From Paguma larvata (lineage: Eukaryota; Chordata; Mammalia; Carnivora; Viverridae), in assembly GCA_030068075.1 (NCBI GenBank), contig CM057826.1:109595746-109659745 (forward strand): a stretch of 64,000 bases of DNA. Direction: 5' to 3'. Positions 50,551 through 62,278 of the stretch are shown here, piece after piece. How positions within the stretch are numbered: position 1 is the stretch's first letter; each line of letters opens with the position of its first letter. The notes below the pieces were generated by a model that saw only the letters and a list, made by a program, of their open reading frames with translations, was not told where the DNA came from and made no database searches. The position numbers were made by a program, and so were the translations under genes.

Positions 50551-51931
50551 CAGAATATAGATTTTAACTCCCAGGCACCAAATATAGGGGCAGGGCAGAC
50601 CTTAGCCAAGCTCACTGAGCATTGTGGGGACAATCACAGCTATTGACAAATCCTAGGGACCACCTCGGATCATCAGTGTGATTGCTGTGTATCTAGGGAG
50701 CCTCCAATCATTGGAATGTTGAAGGACAGAGAAGGGAGGGTTTTGTGAAGCCCAAGGGTATCTGGTGGTCCAAGGAAAGGACTACTGAAGAAGTGGGGCT
50801 GACCTCGGTGAAGCAGAGGCCAAGGAGAAGGAAAATAGAGTAGAGGTAGAAGTCCAGAAAGGACACATGCAGTCCACTCATAGACTCTCACAGTCAAACA
50901 GTGTAGTGTTTCAGGAGCTTGAAGATGCACACTTGTCTTTTCTCTCTCCCTATTCTCTCAGGTTGATGTTAGTTTTATGATTCTTTAAACTATTTTATGT
51001 ATTCACTGCCTTCAGTAAAGCACCAATCTACTATATGACCCAAGCTATTGTTTCCTGTTTCTTAGTTGCTTTCATTCTCAGAAAGCCGAAGCTGCCTCAG
51101 ACCCAATGTGGCTTTACACAGGAAAGGGACTGTCCACCCCACATAGCTGACACCAAACTGCTGCAGATACCCTTGCGTTCACAGGTGATATAGACCCATC
51201 CCAGAGTGTGCATCAGGAGGACCCTCGCTTGAAAGCAGTTTTCAAGGTTCTGCCTTTCCTTGCTGTTCTCAGCAATCTGTTTTCCAAATCAACCACGTAA
51301 TAAAGTGGTGGCCAAGTTATGCGGCAGGAAGGCCAGGGCTCCCACCAGATCCTGAGGAAGAAATAGAGAAGCTCTTCCTGCTTCCTTGCACTGCCCCTAC
51401 TCCGGGGATCAGGTTTTTCTATAACACAGGAGGAGAGAGTCCTTGAGAGGTCACCTGATCTGTTACCAGCAGCAGCCCCTCCCCCAGTATGCACGTGTGC
51501 ATGCACACACGCACATGCGTGCTCTCCCTAAGCTGGTGCAAAAAAGAGAGGCTAACACCTGTCTTAGTAAAACCTCTGGAGAAAAGATTTCATAAACTTC
51601 TACAGTGACTGTTTCAAAACCAAATAACGTCTGGTTTTCCCAGCCACTGAAATGAAAGTAGAGAGAGTGGAGGTGGGTGGGGAACAGGAGTAGGGGCAAG
51701 GAGGGGAGCCCCAAGGACAAAAGGGAAAACAGGAAACAGAATTATTTAGAGGAAGAAACAGAAAATTAACATTTAGCTGACCACTAAATTTAGAATTTTG
51801 TCTGAAAGTATAAAGTCCTCTCTTTTCTCCCCTTTATTACCTATCAGACATTTTACCATGTTTGAGAAGAATGAAATGGAACCCACTGCAGCACTAGGAA
51901 TGTAGCTGTAGGGAAGATTTTCCCTAGTTTA

Positions 51932-52170
51932 TTTTTTTTTAATTTTTTAAATGTTTTTATTTATTTTTGAGAGTGAGGGAGAGAGAGAGAGAGAGAGAGA
52001 GCACAAGTGGGGGGTGGGGCAGAGAGAGAGGGAGACACAGAATCAGAAGCAGGCTCCAGGCTCTGAGCTGTCAGCACAGAGCCCGACGTGGGGCCTGAAC
52101 TCTTGAACTATGAGATCATGACCTGAGTTGAAGTCGGACACTTAACCAACTAAGGCACCCAGGCGCCCCA
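51932..52170 (-). mobile_element. Carnivore tRNA-derived SINE
   Basis: T-rich and (GA)n left side, head complement ggcacccaggcgcccca right. A 16-bp target-site duplication with one mismatch, gatt-t/c-tccctagttta, occurs at 51916-51931 and 52171-52186. Confidence 0.95.
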
Positions 52171-52188
52171 GATTCTCCCTAGTTTAAA

Positions 52189-52210
52189 ACACACACACAC
52201 ACACACACAC
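52189..52210. repeat. (AC)11 microsatellite
   Basis: Eleven AC units immediately after the target-site duplication of the neighbouring SINE. Confidence 0.95.
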
Positions 52211-52240
52211 GCACGGAAATCCACTGTACCAAAGTCAGCA

Positions 52241-53555
52241 GATATTCGTATCGGACTGGAGGGAACTATCGCTCAGGATTTCTAGCTCACACCCCCTGCT
52301 TTCACCACTACTCCTCCAGTTGTCTTTGCCTGAAGAGAGATCGACACCTTTAGGAATTCTCTCTGTGCCTGGAATTTTCATGTTCTGTGACAGCCCTTGG
52401 CTCAGGGCCTCTGATTCAAACACACAGCTGTTCCAGAACATGCCACCAGCTCCATTCTCTCCCTGCCCCAAGCTGCCCGCCTCTTCCCCTCCTCCTGAAA
52501 TGAGAAGTAGCTCCCACTCCTCCTCGCTGATTGGCTGGAGTGTCTCAGCCAAGATAGTTCCCTGTAGACATTATGGCAGAGACTATGGCCAGAATCCCTC
52601 CTGTTTCTCAGTCGAATGAATGGAAATTTTTTTTTCTTTTCTTCTACTTTGTTTGCCAGCAGGAGCAGCCAGTGTGAACGATTTACTGCCTGGAGACAGA
52701 CCGTCTGTCTGGGGCAAGAGGGTTGGGGGCTAGTGCCGCTGGACCTTCCATCACTTAGAACACAGGGTGTTTTTCTGGGATGAATCTGAGAGGCTGTTGA
52801 GTTCATGAAAGTTAGAGGAGAGTGTTTTAATTGCATTCAAAAATGGTGGCTTCTGGTTGTTACTACACATAATGAAGACTCAGAACCCCAAGGTCAAAGG
52901 GTTTCTCTTCAGCATGCTTTATGAGCTCTGGGGCTTCATGTGGCTGTGCTGGCAGCTAACAGGGGAGCCATGCAAGTTCCTTGCTTATTGGAAGACTCAC
53001 AGTGCCCAGTGGCATGCCCACACAGAGGCCAGAGTGCCAGGAGAGCAGCAGCAGGCAGAATCACCAATTCAGTTGCCCCTTTTCCTCTTTCATTTTTCCT
53101 AGCACACGTATATTTGATTTTTCAGAAGTTAAATATGCTGATGACATCATTATAGACAGAAGTTTAAAGAGTTCAATTTTCATTAATCCAGTTTCTTGTT
53201 CCACTTTGTAAAGTCTCATTAGGATTTCTGCAAACACTCGCATGGAGCTAAAAAAATTTTTTTTACAATATGCCAATTGTTTATTGCCCATTTCATGTTT
53301 GCCAAGCAGTTACAGAGCATTAGGACCAAGCATTAAAAATAGAGTCTTTGCTCTCTGAGAGTGACAGCGAAGTTGGACGAGAAGAATCTAGAATGCTGAA
53401 TTGCCAAGATGACTTGCAAGCAGAGAGATACCATCTTGATTTGTGATGAGAAGTGTTAAGGCTGTCCCCAGAGGAGTGAAATCACTGCAAGCTGGGGGGT
53501 CTGGGAGGACTTTGCGGGATGGGTGTGTCCCAGCTGGGAGGCAGGGGCCTCAGAT
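52241..53555. other. Repeat-free stretch without a recognised gene
   Basis: No known repeat recognised in about 52,240-53,330. The minus strand has overlapping open frames of 144 codons (52402-52836) and 105 codons (52235-52552), neither with a domain or family signature. Being repeat-free it could be constrained non-coding DNA, but nothing in the sequence proves it. Confidence 0.4.
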
Positions 53556-53559
53556 GAGA

Positions 53560-53735
53560 CTGTCCTGGCTGAGTGTTGCCTCTGCTGTGTGACTTTCGAA
53601 GTCTCGGTTTCACTTCTGTTAATGAGGATAATAATAGCAACATATCTCGTAGAACTTCTATGAGGATTAAATAAGATCAAGTATACAAGTGCCTGGCATA
53701 CAGCAAGCACTCAATAAATGCTAGTTGTAGTATTC
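53560..53735 (+). repeat. MIR SINE
   Basis: Contains ctgtgtgactttcgaagtct, aatgaggataataatagcaa, atgaggattaaataagatc and cctggcatacagcaagcact caataaatgc, the MIR order through to its end. Confidence 0.85.
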
Positions 53736-53849
53736 TGAAAAAGACCCTGGAGAACGGGTAGGGTTTAGACAAGCAAATGGTGGAGAGAGTAGCATCCAGG
53801 CTTGGAGGCCATCTGGAGTGAGGATAATGGGAAGGAAGTACAGCGGTGA

Positions 53850-54215
53850 TAAAACGGATGAGAGTTCTGACCCCGGTTCTCCTATTATCTTGTGATTTGG
53901 GGCAAGAACACTGTGTGCTGCAGTTTCCTCAGCTGTTAACAAAAATAATAATAGTAGTCACCATGTAGGATTGTAGTGAAGAGTAAATAAGATGATGTAT
54001 TTTTTTTATTTTTTAATGTTTATTTATTTTTGAGAGACAGAGACAAAGTGTGAGCAGGGGAGAGGCAGAGAGAGAGGGAGACGCAGAATCTGAAGCAGGC
54101 TCCAGGCTCTGAGCCATCAGCACAGAGCCTGATGAGGGGCTGGGACTCATGAACTGCTAGATGATGACACCCCACGAGGTGATACGTTTTAAATGCTCAG
54201 CACACTGTCTAGAAC
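53850..54215 (+). repeat. MIR SINE split by a carnivore SINE
   Basis: The left half (about 53850-53997) runs from ggatgagagttctgaccccg to gagtaaataagatgatg. The right half (about 54167-54215) continues with gaggtgatacgttttaaatg and agcacactgtctagaac. Between them lies the SINE at 53998-54158. Confidence 0.8.
53998..54158 (-). mobile_element. Carnivore SINE lacking its head, inserted in MIR
   Basis: Reverse SINE: T-rich and GAGA side complete, but the last ~30-45 bp equivalent to the tRNA-like head are missing (ends ggctgggactcatgaactgc). An 8-bp repeat agatgatg at 53990-53997 and 54159-54166 marks a 5'-truncated insertion. Confidence 0.88.
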
Positions 54216-54303
54216 AGCAAGCATATGAAACTGGTGAGCCATGGTGACTCTGGCCTGAATGTTTAGGGGCCAAGAATGGAAGACTTAACCTTACGTACGT
54301 CTT

Positions 54304-54516
54304 GGGGCATCTGGGTGACTCAGTCCGTTAAGCATCCGACTTTGGCTCAGGTTATGATCTCATGGTTTTTGAGTTTGAGTCCTGTGTCGGGCTCTGAGCT
54401 GTCAGCACAGATTGCTTCAGATTCTGTGTCCCTCTGCCCCTCCACTGCTTATACTCTGTCTCTATGTCTCTCAATAATAAATAAACATTAAAACAATTTT
54501 AAAAAAAAGACAAAAT
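54304..54516 (+). mobile_element. Carnivore tRNA-derived SINE
   Basis: Head ggggcatctgggtgactcag, A-rich tail. A 14-bp flanking repeat ccttacgtacgtct / ccttatgtacatct (two mismatches) occurs at 54289-54302 and 54517-54530. Confidence 0.9.
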
Positions 54517-54597
54517 CCTTATGTACATCTCACTTTGTGCCCTTCAATTTCTTTTAAATTTTTTAGTGGCTGGAGATTATCAATTTAAAAAACTCTC

Positions 54598-54803
54598 AGG
54601 GACACCTGAGTGGCTCAGTTGGTAAAGTGTCTGACTTTGATTCAGGTCATGATCTTGTGGTTCTTGAGTTTAAGGCCCACGTTAGGCTCCCTGCTCAGAG
54701 CCTCCTTGGGATTCTCTCTCTCTTCCTTTCTCACTGCCCCTCCCCTGCTCATGCTAGCTCTCTCTCTCTCTCTCTGTCTCTCTCAAATAAATAAATTTAA
54801 AAG
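54598..54803 (+). mobile_element. Carnivore tRNA-derived SINE
   Basis: Head agggacacctgagtggctca, (CT)n block, short A/T tail. The second + strand SINE within 300 bp. Confidence 0.9.
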
Positions 54804-56904
54804 AAATTTACAACAAAATTTCAAAAGTCATATGCAGAAAGAGACCTGTAGAGAGCCTGGTGTATAGTAAACACAAAATAAATTGTAATATTATAATTGC
54901 TGCCATACACTAATATATTCCACCCAGGATAAGACCTGGATAAGGTCCACATTCTTTCTCACTTGCTGAAGAGTACAGAATAAGTTCAAGAGGTGGTGAG
55001 ACTCCATCAAAGCATTATTTTGAAAACCAAGATTGCTTTTTCCCCCCTTTAATCATTTAAACACTCCCAGAAGGATTTGTGCATGCCTCCTCAGCTATTT
55101 CACTATGAAAGAATATGCCTTAAAATTGTAAATTTATGTTTACTCTAAAAATTAATGTATAGTTTCTTTTCATCTACATCAGACCCATTTGACACTATTC
55201 TGAGTCACCGAGAGTTCATTGTAGCTATATGTCTCAGAACAGTCTGTCCGTGTTTCTTCCATACTGGAGGCTTGAACTTACATTTGCTTTCTGTTCTTGT
55301 CTTTTTTTTCCCTCTTCTTATGCATCATTTTCCATTCCTTTCCTATACGCGATTATCCTCTGGGTCAACTTGATAGGTTCTCACTGGCAGCTCTACAGCC
55401 TCCTACACAAAGATAGCAATTCTTAAAGGCTTCCCTAATTTCTCCAGAGCTCCCTGGGCCAGGAGGTTGAATAATGAGCTCTGAGAACCCCAGGCTTTGC
55501 TTTCCAGACCTGGCTCAGAGCCCGGCCTCCCCCTGGGCACTCCGCTCACCCAGTTTCCCATCACACACCGCCTTCCAGGGACCTAGAAGGAATCACTGCC
55601 ATTTAGCACCTGCCAGAAGCTCAGTTAGTCAAAAGAGCAATGGCATGCATGTAAGGGGATCTTGCTGTGTTAAACCATTTGTTGACTTTTTTAAAATCTG
55701 ACCACTTTACATTTTGTGTTAATCATCAAAGGGCCTTGCCTTCCTTCAGTTAAACTCAACCTATGACTCTTTCCTCTTACTACAGGAAATCCATTGTGTA
55801 CCAAATATGCTAACACTGCTCAAATTCCAGAGTAAAATTACAAGAAGCAGAGAGGAAACACTCTCAGCAAAACCTGTGTCCTTGAGGTTTCATTTTTAAA
55901 TAATACTAACTTTGAGTCACATGCAATATTTTTCTAGAAGTGAATTTTTCTTTTTAGATTGGAGATTGTTTTTCCATCTGGCTCTTCCACTTTCAAATTC
56001 ATTCGTTACAAAACTGAAGTCAGAATTGTCCCAGCTCTTCCTCCAAGGAAGCAGAGTAAAATTAATTTGAATAAAGGACAAGATGTACAGAAAATACATT
56101 CAGAAATATCAGACTTTCCCAACTTCCTGCTGTTTGCCTCACAGATGAGAACAAATCTCACATTCCTTCTCTTTGGCCCCAAACATTTCTCTGGAAATGC
56201 TCTTGCACGACGGCCAAGGATACCCCATATTTAGAGGCCGACATGTGAGTGAGGGCAAACGATCACTTTAAAAAGAACAAGACCATTTTTTCTTCCAGAT
56301 GGATAGGGAGTCATTTTCAAAGAAATGAAGACAATGATTTCTTTGGGGTCTTGTCAATAACAGTTCAAATTTTGCATTATCAAAGCAAGAGAGAAGCTTT
56401 CTCTTCTAGGAAAAGCTAGTAGACTTTGTGACGGGAACTCAGAAGATTTTCTATAAAGCCATGAATTAATGAAGGTTAAGCTGCAGGGCCCCTCACTTGC
56501 CCAGGCCCCTATGAGTGCTGGGAGTTCATTGCTGGTGGGAAGGGGAGGGCAGGTTGCAATCAGGAAGCTTTTCTTTGTAAGCATTTCTGGTAAATTGCCC
56601 AATCTCAGAAGAAAAGGACTCAAATCTCCACGGCACCAGTAATTTGTTGTGATTTATTTTGTCTTTATGTTCATGCATTTTTATATTCATAATTTTATAT
56701 TACTTTCCTTAAAGAGAGGGCCTCAAATTGTATAAGCTTCAGGACCCACAAAATCTGGTTCTATTAATATATAGGAGTGAATCATTTTCCACTATAATTT
56801 ATTGCCTGGTTTCTTTAATTGGTGGCTTCTTTTTAATTTTAAAAACAGTTATTATAGTATAATCTTTCCTTTATTCAACCAAGCCTTGGAATGAGAATTT
56901 GGAG

Positions 56905-56947
<43 letters not shown>

Positions 56948-57670
56948 GGTGGGGAAAGTGAACAGTGATATGAGGGCTTCCAAAGATAGGACTTTGTTTT
57001 TCTAGAAGATGGACTCTTTTTAGTGTTTTTTCTCACTGAAACATTGAAATATCCTAAACTGGCAATATGTTTCTGACTTTCCAATGTTAGGGACACACAC
57101 TGATATTTCAAAGAAACGACCACCACCTACCCTTTATCTGAGTAGAATTTGCTGTAATGAAGGATGCTATTAGAAAGAGCTTATCACTGGATCTCCTATA
57201 GATGTGGTTGACCACATCGTTCAGCATTTCACTCTGTCCCACTCCAGGGGACTCTCCAAAGCATTTTTCTGGTCTTAGTACAAGAATGATTGATTTCTTT
57301 TTGGTCACTGGCCTTTCTATCTTATCAGCTATGTGAACACCAGTGAGCGGCACTCTCCACTTTGAGCTGGTTGCTGGTAAGCCTGAGGTAAAATGTGCAG
57401 CTGAGTCATGCTTACTGCTCACAGCACGTGCTTGTAGTCACGTTCCTGGCTCTGTTTTGTGTTGTCTTTTTTTCCCTCTATTTCTAATAATATTCCTGCT
57501 ATACTATTGGATTTTATGTCTCCTTTCTTGAGAGAATAGGGATATGAATTAATAAAACATTCTTTCCAAAGCATTCTGGTTATAGTTTGATCATAGGTAT
57601 ATGAGTTAGAAGCAAAAAGTCTTTACTTACCACCCCAAACAGTGACAATATTTAGAAGGGAAAGTGATTG
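54804..57670. other. Intergenic: no gene recognised
   Basis: A/T-rich unassigned sequence plus the (TG)n tract. The 55959-56234 plus and 57108-57422 minus frames show no family signature. Confidence 0.6.
56907..56946. repeat. (GT)20 microsatellite
   Basis: Twenty uninterrupted GT units, the longest pure dinucleotide repeat in the window and very likely length-variable. Confidence 0.98.
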
Positions 57671-57898
57671 GGGGCGCCTGGGTGGCTCAGTCGGGTAAGC
57701 CTCCGGCTTCGGCTCAGGTCATGATCTCACAGTTCGTGGCTTCAAGCCCTGCGTCAGGCTCTGTTCTGACAGCTCGGAGCCTGGAGCCTGCTTTGGATTC
57801 TGTGTCTCCCTCTCTCTCTGCCCCTGCCCAGCTCACGCTCTGTCTCTCTCTCTCTCAAAAAGTAAATAAAGGTAAAAAAAAATTAAAAAAAAAAAAGA
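57671..57898 (+). mobile_element. Carnivore tRNA-Lys SINE, young
   Basis: Near-consensus head gggcgcctgggtggctcag, long A-rich tail. An exact 17-bp target-site duplication agaagggaaagtgattg occurs at 57654-57670 and 57899-57915. This is the best-preserved insertion in the window. Confidence 0.97.
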
Positions 57899-57915
57899 AG
57901 AAGGGAAAGTGATTG

Positions 57916-60006
57916 AAATACGAAGCATCCTTCTTTTTTGTTCCAACTTCCCTGTCTTTGAGCTCATACTTGTGCTCACTCACCAAGAGTGTTAGGTGAG
58001 CGAGCATCATCCCAGCGTTCTGTTCCTTAATGTCAAGGGGCACTAATGGTGGCTTTTCCTTCTAGCTCCTCTTTGCTACACTCCAAATTCGTCCTTCCCC
58101 TGTCTCTCTGTACTCCCATTCCTGAAAAGTCCCTGATGCTCTGAGAGTAGTTACCAAGATCCAGACTATACTCAGGATGTCAATCAAATGTACTCAGGAC
58201 AGATGGATACAAAAGAAGTTTCAGGGAAGTTCTCAGAAGTCTGAAAAAAAGAGTATGAGGGCATTCTGGACCTATGAATGCCATCACAAATAATTCAGAC
58301 AGAAACGAGATGTGTAGGAGCAGTAGGCCCAGCCTCCCAGAACCCTTGGCAAGGCTTTAGCTATCATAATAGGGACACCGGGCCTTCTGGAAGAAGCAAG
58401 CAAGGGCTTGCTGATACGCCCACGTGGCATGAAGATGGGGACAACCTTACCCTGCTTACCAGGAACAAAGGTTACCTTGGCTCGGGTGAACCCCAGCTGG
58501 GACTGTTTTCCTCTGGACTTGTCTGAATTTAATAGCCCCCATTTTAAATTTCTAATCACTCAGGATTTCAGATTCCAGTCAGAGTAACAACTGATTCTAA
58601 AGGAGAAGCACTTACCATTACTCCAAATTTCTAGTTCTAATGTCCTTTCCCCCCCAATATTCCTACCATTGGGTGTGCAGCTCCCAGACAGCCCTCCTGT
58701 AGCACCCCACACACCTCTTACTTCCCTTTCCTAGAAGCCCTCTCATTGATACTGCTGACCTCCATACTCGATTTCAATCAGAGGTACCTTTCTCAGACTT
58801 TCCCTCTTATTCTTAAAAAGAGGGGGTGAGTTGGCTGTGGGTAAATTTGAAATTCTACATGAATCAGGATGATGTGAGTGTTTTATTTCCACCCGCAAAT
58901 CGAGATGACTACTTTTGAGTTACGTCACCTAAGAAAGGAAAGTCAGCGTTCAGAAGTACTCTAAGACTCAGACGGAGACCAATACTGAATGATGTCTTAG
59001 TCAGTTTGGGCTACTATAACAAAGTTTCATAGACACAGTGATTATAACAATGGAAATTCATTTCTTGCAGTTCTGGAGACTGGGAAGTCTAAGATCAAGG
59101 TGTTGGCAGAGTCAATGTCTGGTGAAAGTCCACTTCCTGGTTCATCCATTCCCCAACTCAGGTCGCAGACGTCCAAACTATAACTATGACACACTTATTT
59201 GTTACCTTCCAGTATTCATTCCCCCACATCTTTCTTTGCTAACAAAGTCCCACTTTTGTTCACATGTTAGATGACCATGTATTTCAGAAACATAAGGCTC
59301 TTCCCTATTCCAGGGACAAATCCTAATTAGACTAGGCTGGTCATGGTATTCTTTGCCTCTTATCAAGGCTATCGTAGGATCATGAAGCAATTCAGGAGAA
59401 GAGTCTTTCAGGAAGCTTCTGGAAGAGTTTTCATCATCCTCACAATGACACATGAGGAAGGGACATGCCTCTTTCCCCCTTCCAACCTTAGGACACAGTG
59501 AGCTATGGCAGCCATGTTGAGAACATGACGGGGTGTGCCTGAGAATAAACTGAGGATGGCAGAGCAGAAAAGTGGAAAGAACCTGGGTCCTTGATTTCAT
59601 CTTTGAGCGATTGAACTAGTCAACTCTGGAGTACCCTTTCTTCTCAAATTTAATGAAAGGTAATACAATTTTCCTATTATTTAGACTACATTCAGTTCTA
59701 TTTTCTGTCACTTAAATCAAAAGCATATTCATTGGTATAATGACCAAAAATACAAGAACCAAAAAAACAATACTCACCCCGGTGAGAAGAGATAAGAGTA
59801 TGCTTTTTGGGAACAATTAAGATTCCCAGCAAAGTCAAGTAGTACCAACTTATTTTTTATAAATACCACCCTTGACAGTTTACCATTTCCATTATGCTTC
59901 ATTTGTCCAAAGTTATACATATTTTTCAGTAATTTTCCCCCAAATTATTTTACAATCACTGGTTTTTTGGGGGGCAGGTTAAGGGGCATCTCATTATGCT
60001 GTAGAA
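57916..60006. other. Intergenic: no gene recognised
   Basis: Unassigned sequence 57916-58990, an MLT1 LTR at 58990-59270, a second MLT1-like stretch at about 59430-59640, and A/T-rich sequence to 60006. Frames at 58278-58526 and 59202-59600 show no family signature. Confidence 0.6.
58990..59270 (-). mobile_element. MLT1-type MaLR LTR, reverse orientation
   Basis: gtcttagtcagtttgggcta ctataacaaag at the left and cagttctggagactgggaag tctaagatcaaggtg, gtgtctggtg-like text next. This is the reverse complement of the MLT1 3' half. Right part degraded. Confidence 0.75.
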
Positions 60007-60256
60007 CAGGGGTCAGTAAACTTTTTCTGTCAAGAGCCAGATAGTAAATATTTTATGCTTTTTAGGCCATATGTCTCTGTCACAACTTCTTAACTCTGCC
60101 ACTGTAGCTACAAAAGTAGACATTACACAAATGAGTGAGTGTGGCTATGTTCCAGCCAAACTTTATTTATGAACGTTGAAATTTGAATTTCATATAATTT
60201 TCACTTGTCACACAATATTGTTCTTTTGATTATTTTCAAACATTTAAAAATATAAA

Positions 60257-60466
60257 GGGGCACCTAGGTGGCTCAGTCAGTTAAACATCCGACTTCGGCT
60301 CAGGTCATGGTCTCACAGTTTGTGAGTTCCAGCCCCATTTCAGCTCTGTGCTGACAGCTCAGAGCCTGGAGCCTGCTTTGGATTCTGTGTCTCCTTCTCT
60401 CTCTGCCCCTTTGCCACTTGTGCTCTGTCTCTCTGTCTCTCAAAAATAAAAGTAAATAAAAAAAAT
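60257..60466 (+). mobile_element. Carnivore SINE nested in hAT element
   Basis: Head ggggcacctaggtggctcag, CT block, A-rich tail. The flanks share aatataaa. Confidence 0.92.
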
Positions 60467-60617
60467 TTAATATAAAAACCACACAAATGAGTGCATGTAA
60501 AACTGGGGAAATCTGAACAAAATCAGTGGATTATATCAGTGTCCACGTCCTGGTTATATAATATTTGGTAAGATGTTACCACTGGGGGAAACTGGAGCAT
60601 ACATGAGATCTCTCTGG

Positions 60618-61900
60618 ATTCCTTTTTTTTTTTAATCTTGGTAAAATACACATAACATAAAATGTATCATTCTAACCACTTTTAAGTTTATAACTTATTG
60701 GCATTAAGTATATTACAATGTTGTACAATTATCACCACTATCCATCTCTAAAACTTCATCATTCTAAAATGAAACTATATCCACTTAAAAAAATTCCTCA
60801 TTCCTCCCTTCCTCCAGCCCCTTTTTAGACTTTATCAACTTGACTATTTAAGATACCCTAGAATAAGTGGAATCATGCAATATGTGTCCTTTTGTGTTTG
60901 GTTTATTTCACTTAGCATAATGTTTTCAAGGTTCACGCATGTTTAACATATATCAGAATTTCATTCCTTTTTAAAGCTGAATAATGTTCCATTGTATGTT
61001 TATACCACATTTTCTTTATCTTTTTGTCCACTGATGGACATTTGAGTTATCTTGACTGTTGTGAATAATACTGCTATGATCCTAAGTGTACTAATAGATG
61101 TTCATGTCCTTGTCCTTGCTTCTCATTCTTTTGGATATATACCTAAAAGCGCAATTGTTGGATCATGTAGTAACTATATTTTTAATTTTTAGAAGAACCA
61201 CCATGGGGTACCTGGGTGGCTCAGGCAGTTAAGTCTCTGACTTGATTTAGGTCACGATCTCACAGTTCGTGGGTTTGAGCCTTGAGTTGGACCCTGTGCT
61301 GACAGCACAGAGTCTGCTTGGGAGTCTTTGTCTCTCAGCCCCTCCCCTGCTCTCTCCTATTTCTCTCGAAATAAATAAATAAACATTTAAAAAAACCAAA
61401 ACACCATAGCAACTACACTATTCTACATTCCCACTAGTAGTACACAAGAGTTTAAATTATTTTACATCCTTGAAAACACTTGTTATTTTCTGATTTTTTT
61501 TTCCTCAGTAGCCCTCCAAATGAGTGTAAGAGGGTCTCTTGCCATGGATTAGATTTGCATTTCCCTAATGATTATTCATAGGTACCTTTTCAAGTACTTA
61601 TTAGCCACTTTGTTATCTTCTCTGGAGAAGTGTCCATTCAAATCCTTTGCCCATTTTTTAATAGGATTGTTTGGGGAGTTTTGTTGTTGGTTAAAAATAT
61701 ATATACTGGATATTAATCATTTATCAAGTATATGATTTGCAGATATTTTCTCTATATCTGTGAGTTGCCCTTTCACTCTCTTGATAGTCCTTTGATGCAC
61801 AAAAGTTTTTAATTTTAATAAAACCAGTTTATCAACTTTTTTTCTGTATTCTTATAACTGCATGTGAATCTACAGTTATCTCAGATTTAAAAGTTGTGTC
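60618..61900 (-). mobile_element. L1M LINE-1 3' end, reverse orientation, split by a SINE
   Basis: Begins with an 11-T run (complement of the poly-A tail), then taatcttggtaaaatacaca taacataaaatg, the reverse of a typical L1M 3' terminus. It continues with tatccatctctaaaacttca, gttccattgtatgtttatac, ctttgcccattttttaatag and gatttgcagatattttctc. The SINE at 61206-61393 interrupts it. 3' UTR/ORF2-end region only. Confidence 0.8.
61206..61393 (+). mobile_element. Carnivore SINE nested in L1M
   Basis: Head ggggtacctgggtggctcag (a few bases shifted), short CT block, (AAAT)n tail. Interrupts the reverse L1M. Confidence 0.9.
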
Positions 61901-61902
61901 AT

Positions 61903-62175
61903 TTGAGGGTCCCTGGGTAGCTTGGTTGGTTGAATATCAGACTCTTGATTTTGGCTAAGGTCATGATCGCAGGGTCACAGGATCGAGCCCAAGGTCATAG
62001 GATTGAGCCCCAGGACATTAGATCAAGCCCCATGTCAGGCTCCGTGCTAACTGTAGAGCCTGCTTAAGATTCTCTCTCTCTCCTTCTCCCCCCCTCTACC
62101 CCTTTTCCTCTCTCTGTCTAAAATGAAATTTTTTAAATAAAAACATTTTAAAAATTAAAAAAATAATAAAAATAA
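61903..62175 (+). mobile_element. Carnivore SINE with internal triplication
   Basis: Head gagggtccctgggtagcttg. In the region after gtcatgatcgc the ~20-bp unit ending in gagccc(c) occurs three times (61971-61991, 61992-62011, 62012-62031). Long A/T tail. A short atttgag repeat flanks it (61901-61907 and 62176-62182). Confidence 0.88.
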
Positions 62176-62278
62176 ATTTGAGTCAACCAGACAAAATGGG
62201 CCAATTAGACCCTTCTTAGCTCATGGGTCATACAAAAACAAGTAGTATTTGGCCCAAATGCAGTTGTCTGCCAGTCTG

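Larger units (their letters stand above)
49078..52240. other. Intergenic: repeats and unassigned sequence
   Basis: No gene recognised. The minus frame 51213-51506 and neighbours show no family signature. LTR-like, GATA and SINE entries are given separately. Confidence 0.65.
60007..62278 (+). mobile_element. hAT-Charlie-type element split by nested L1 and SINEs
   Basis: The left end caggggtcagtaaacttttt ctgtcaagagccagatag runs to about 60245. The matching right end (gtatttggcccaaatgcagt tgtctgccagtctgtg) is at about 62230-62278. Between them sit three SINEs and an inverted L1M 3' end. 60467-60617 (ggggaaatctgaacaaaatc ... gggggaaactggag) may be another L1/hAT segment. It is nonautonomous, with no transposase frame. 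Confidence 0.65.

Noticed and set aside
52402..52836. 144-codon minus frame as a gene
   Set aside because: No recognisable family. Kept only as a low-interest finding because the region is repeat-free.
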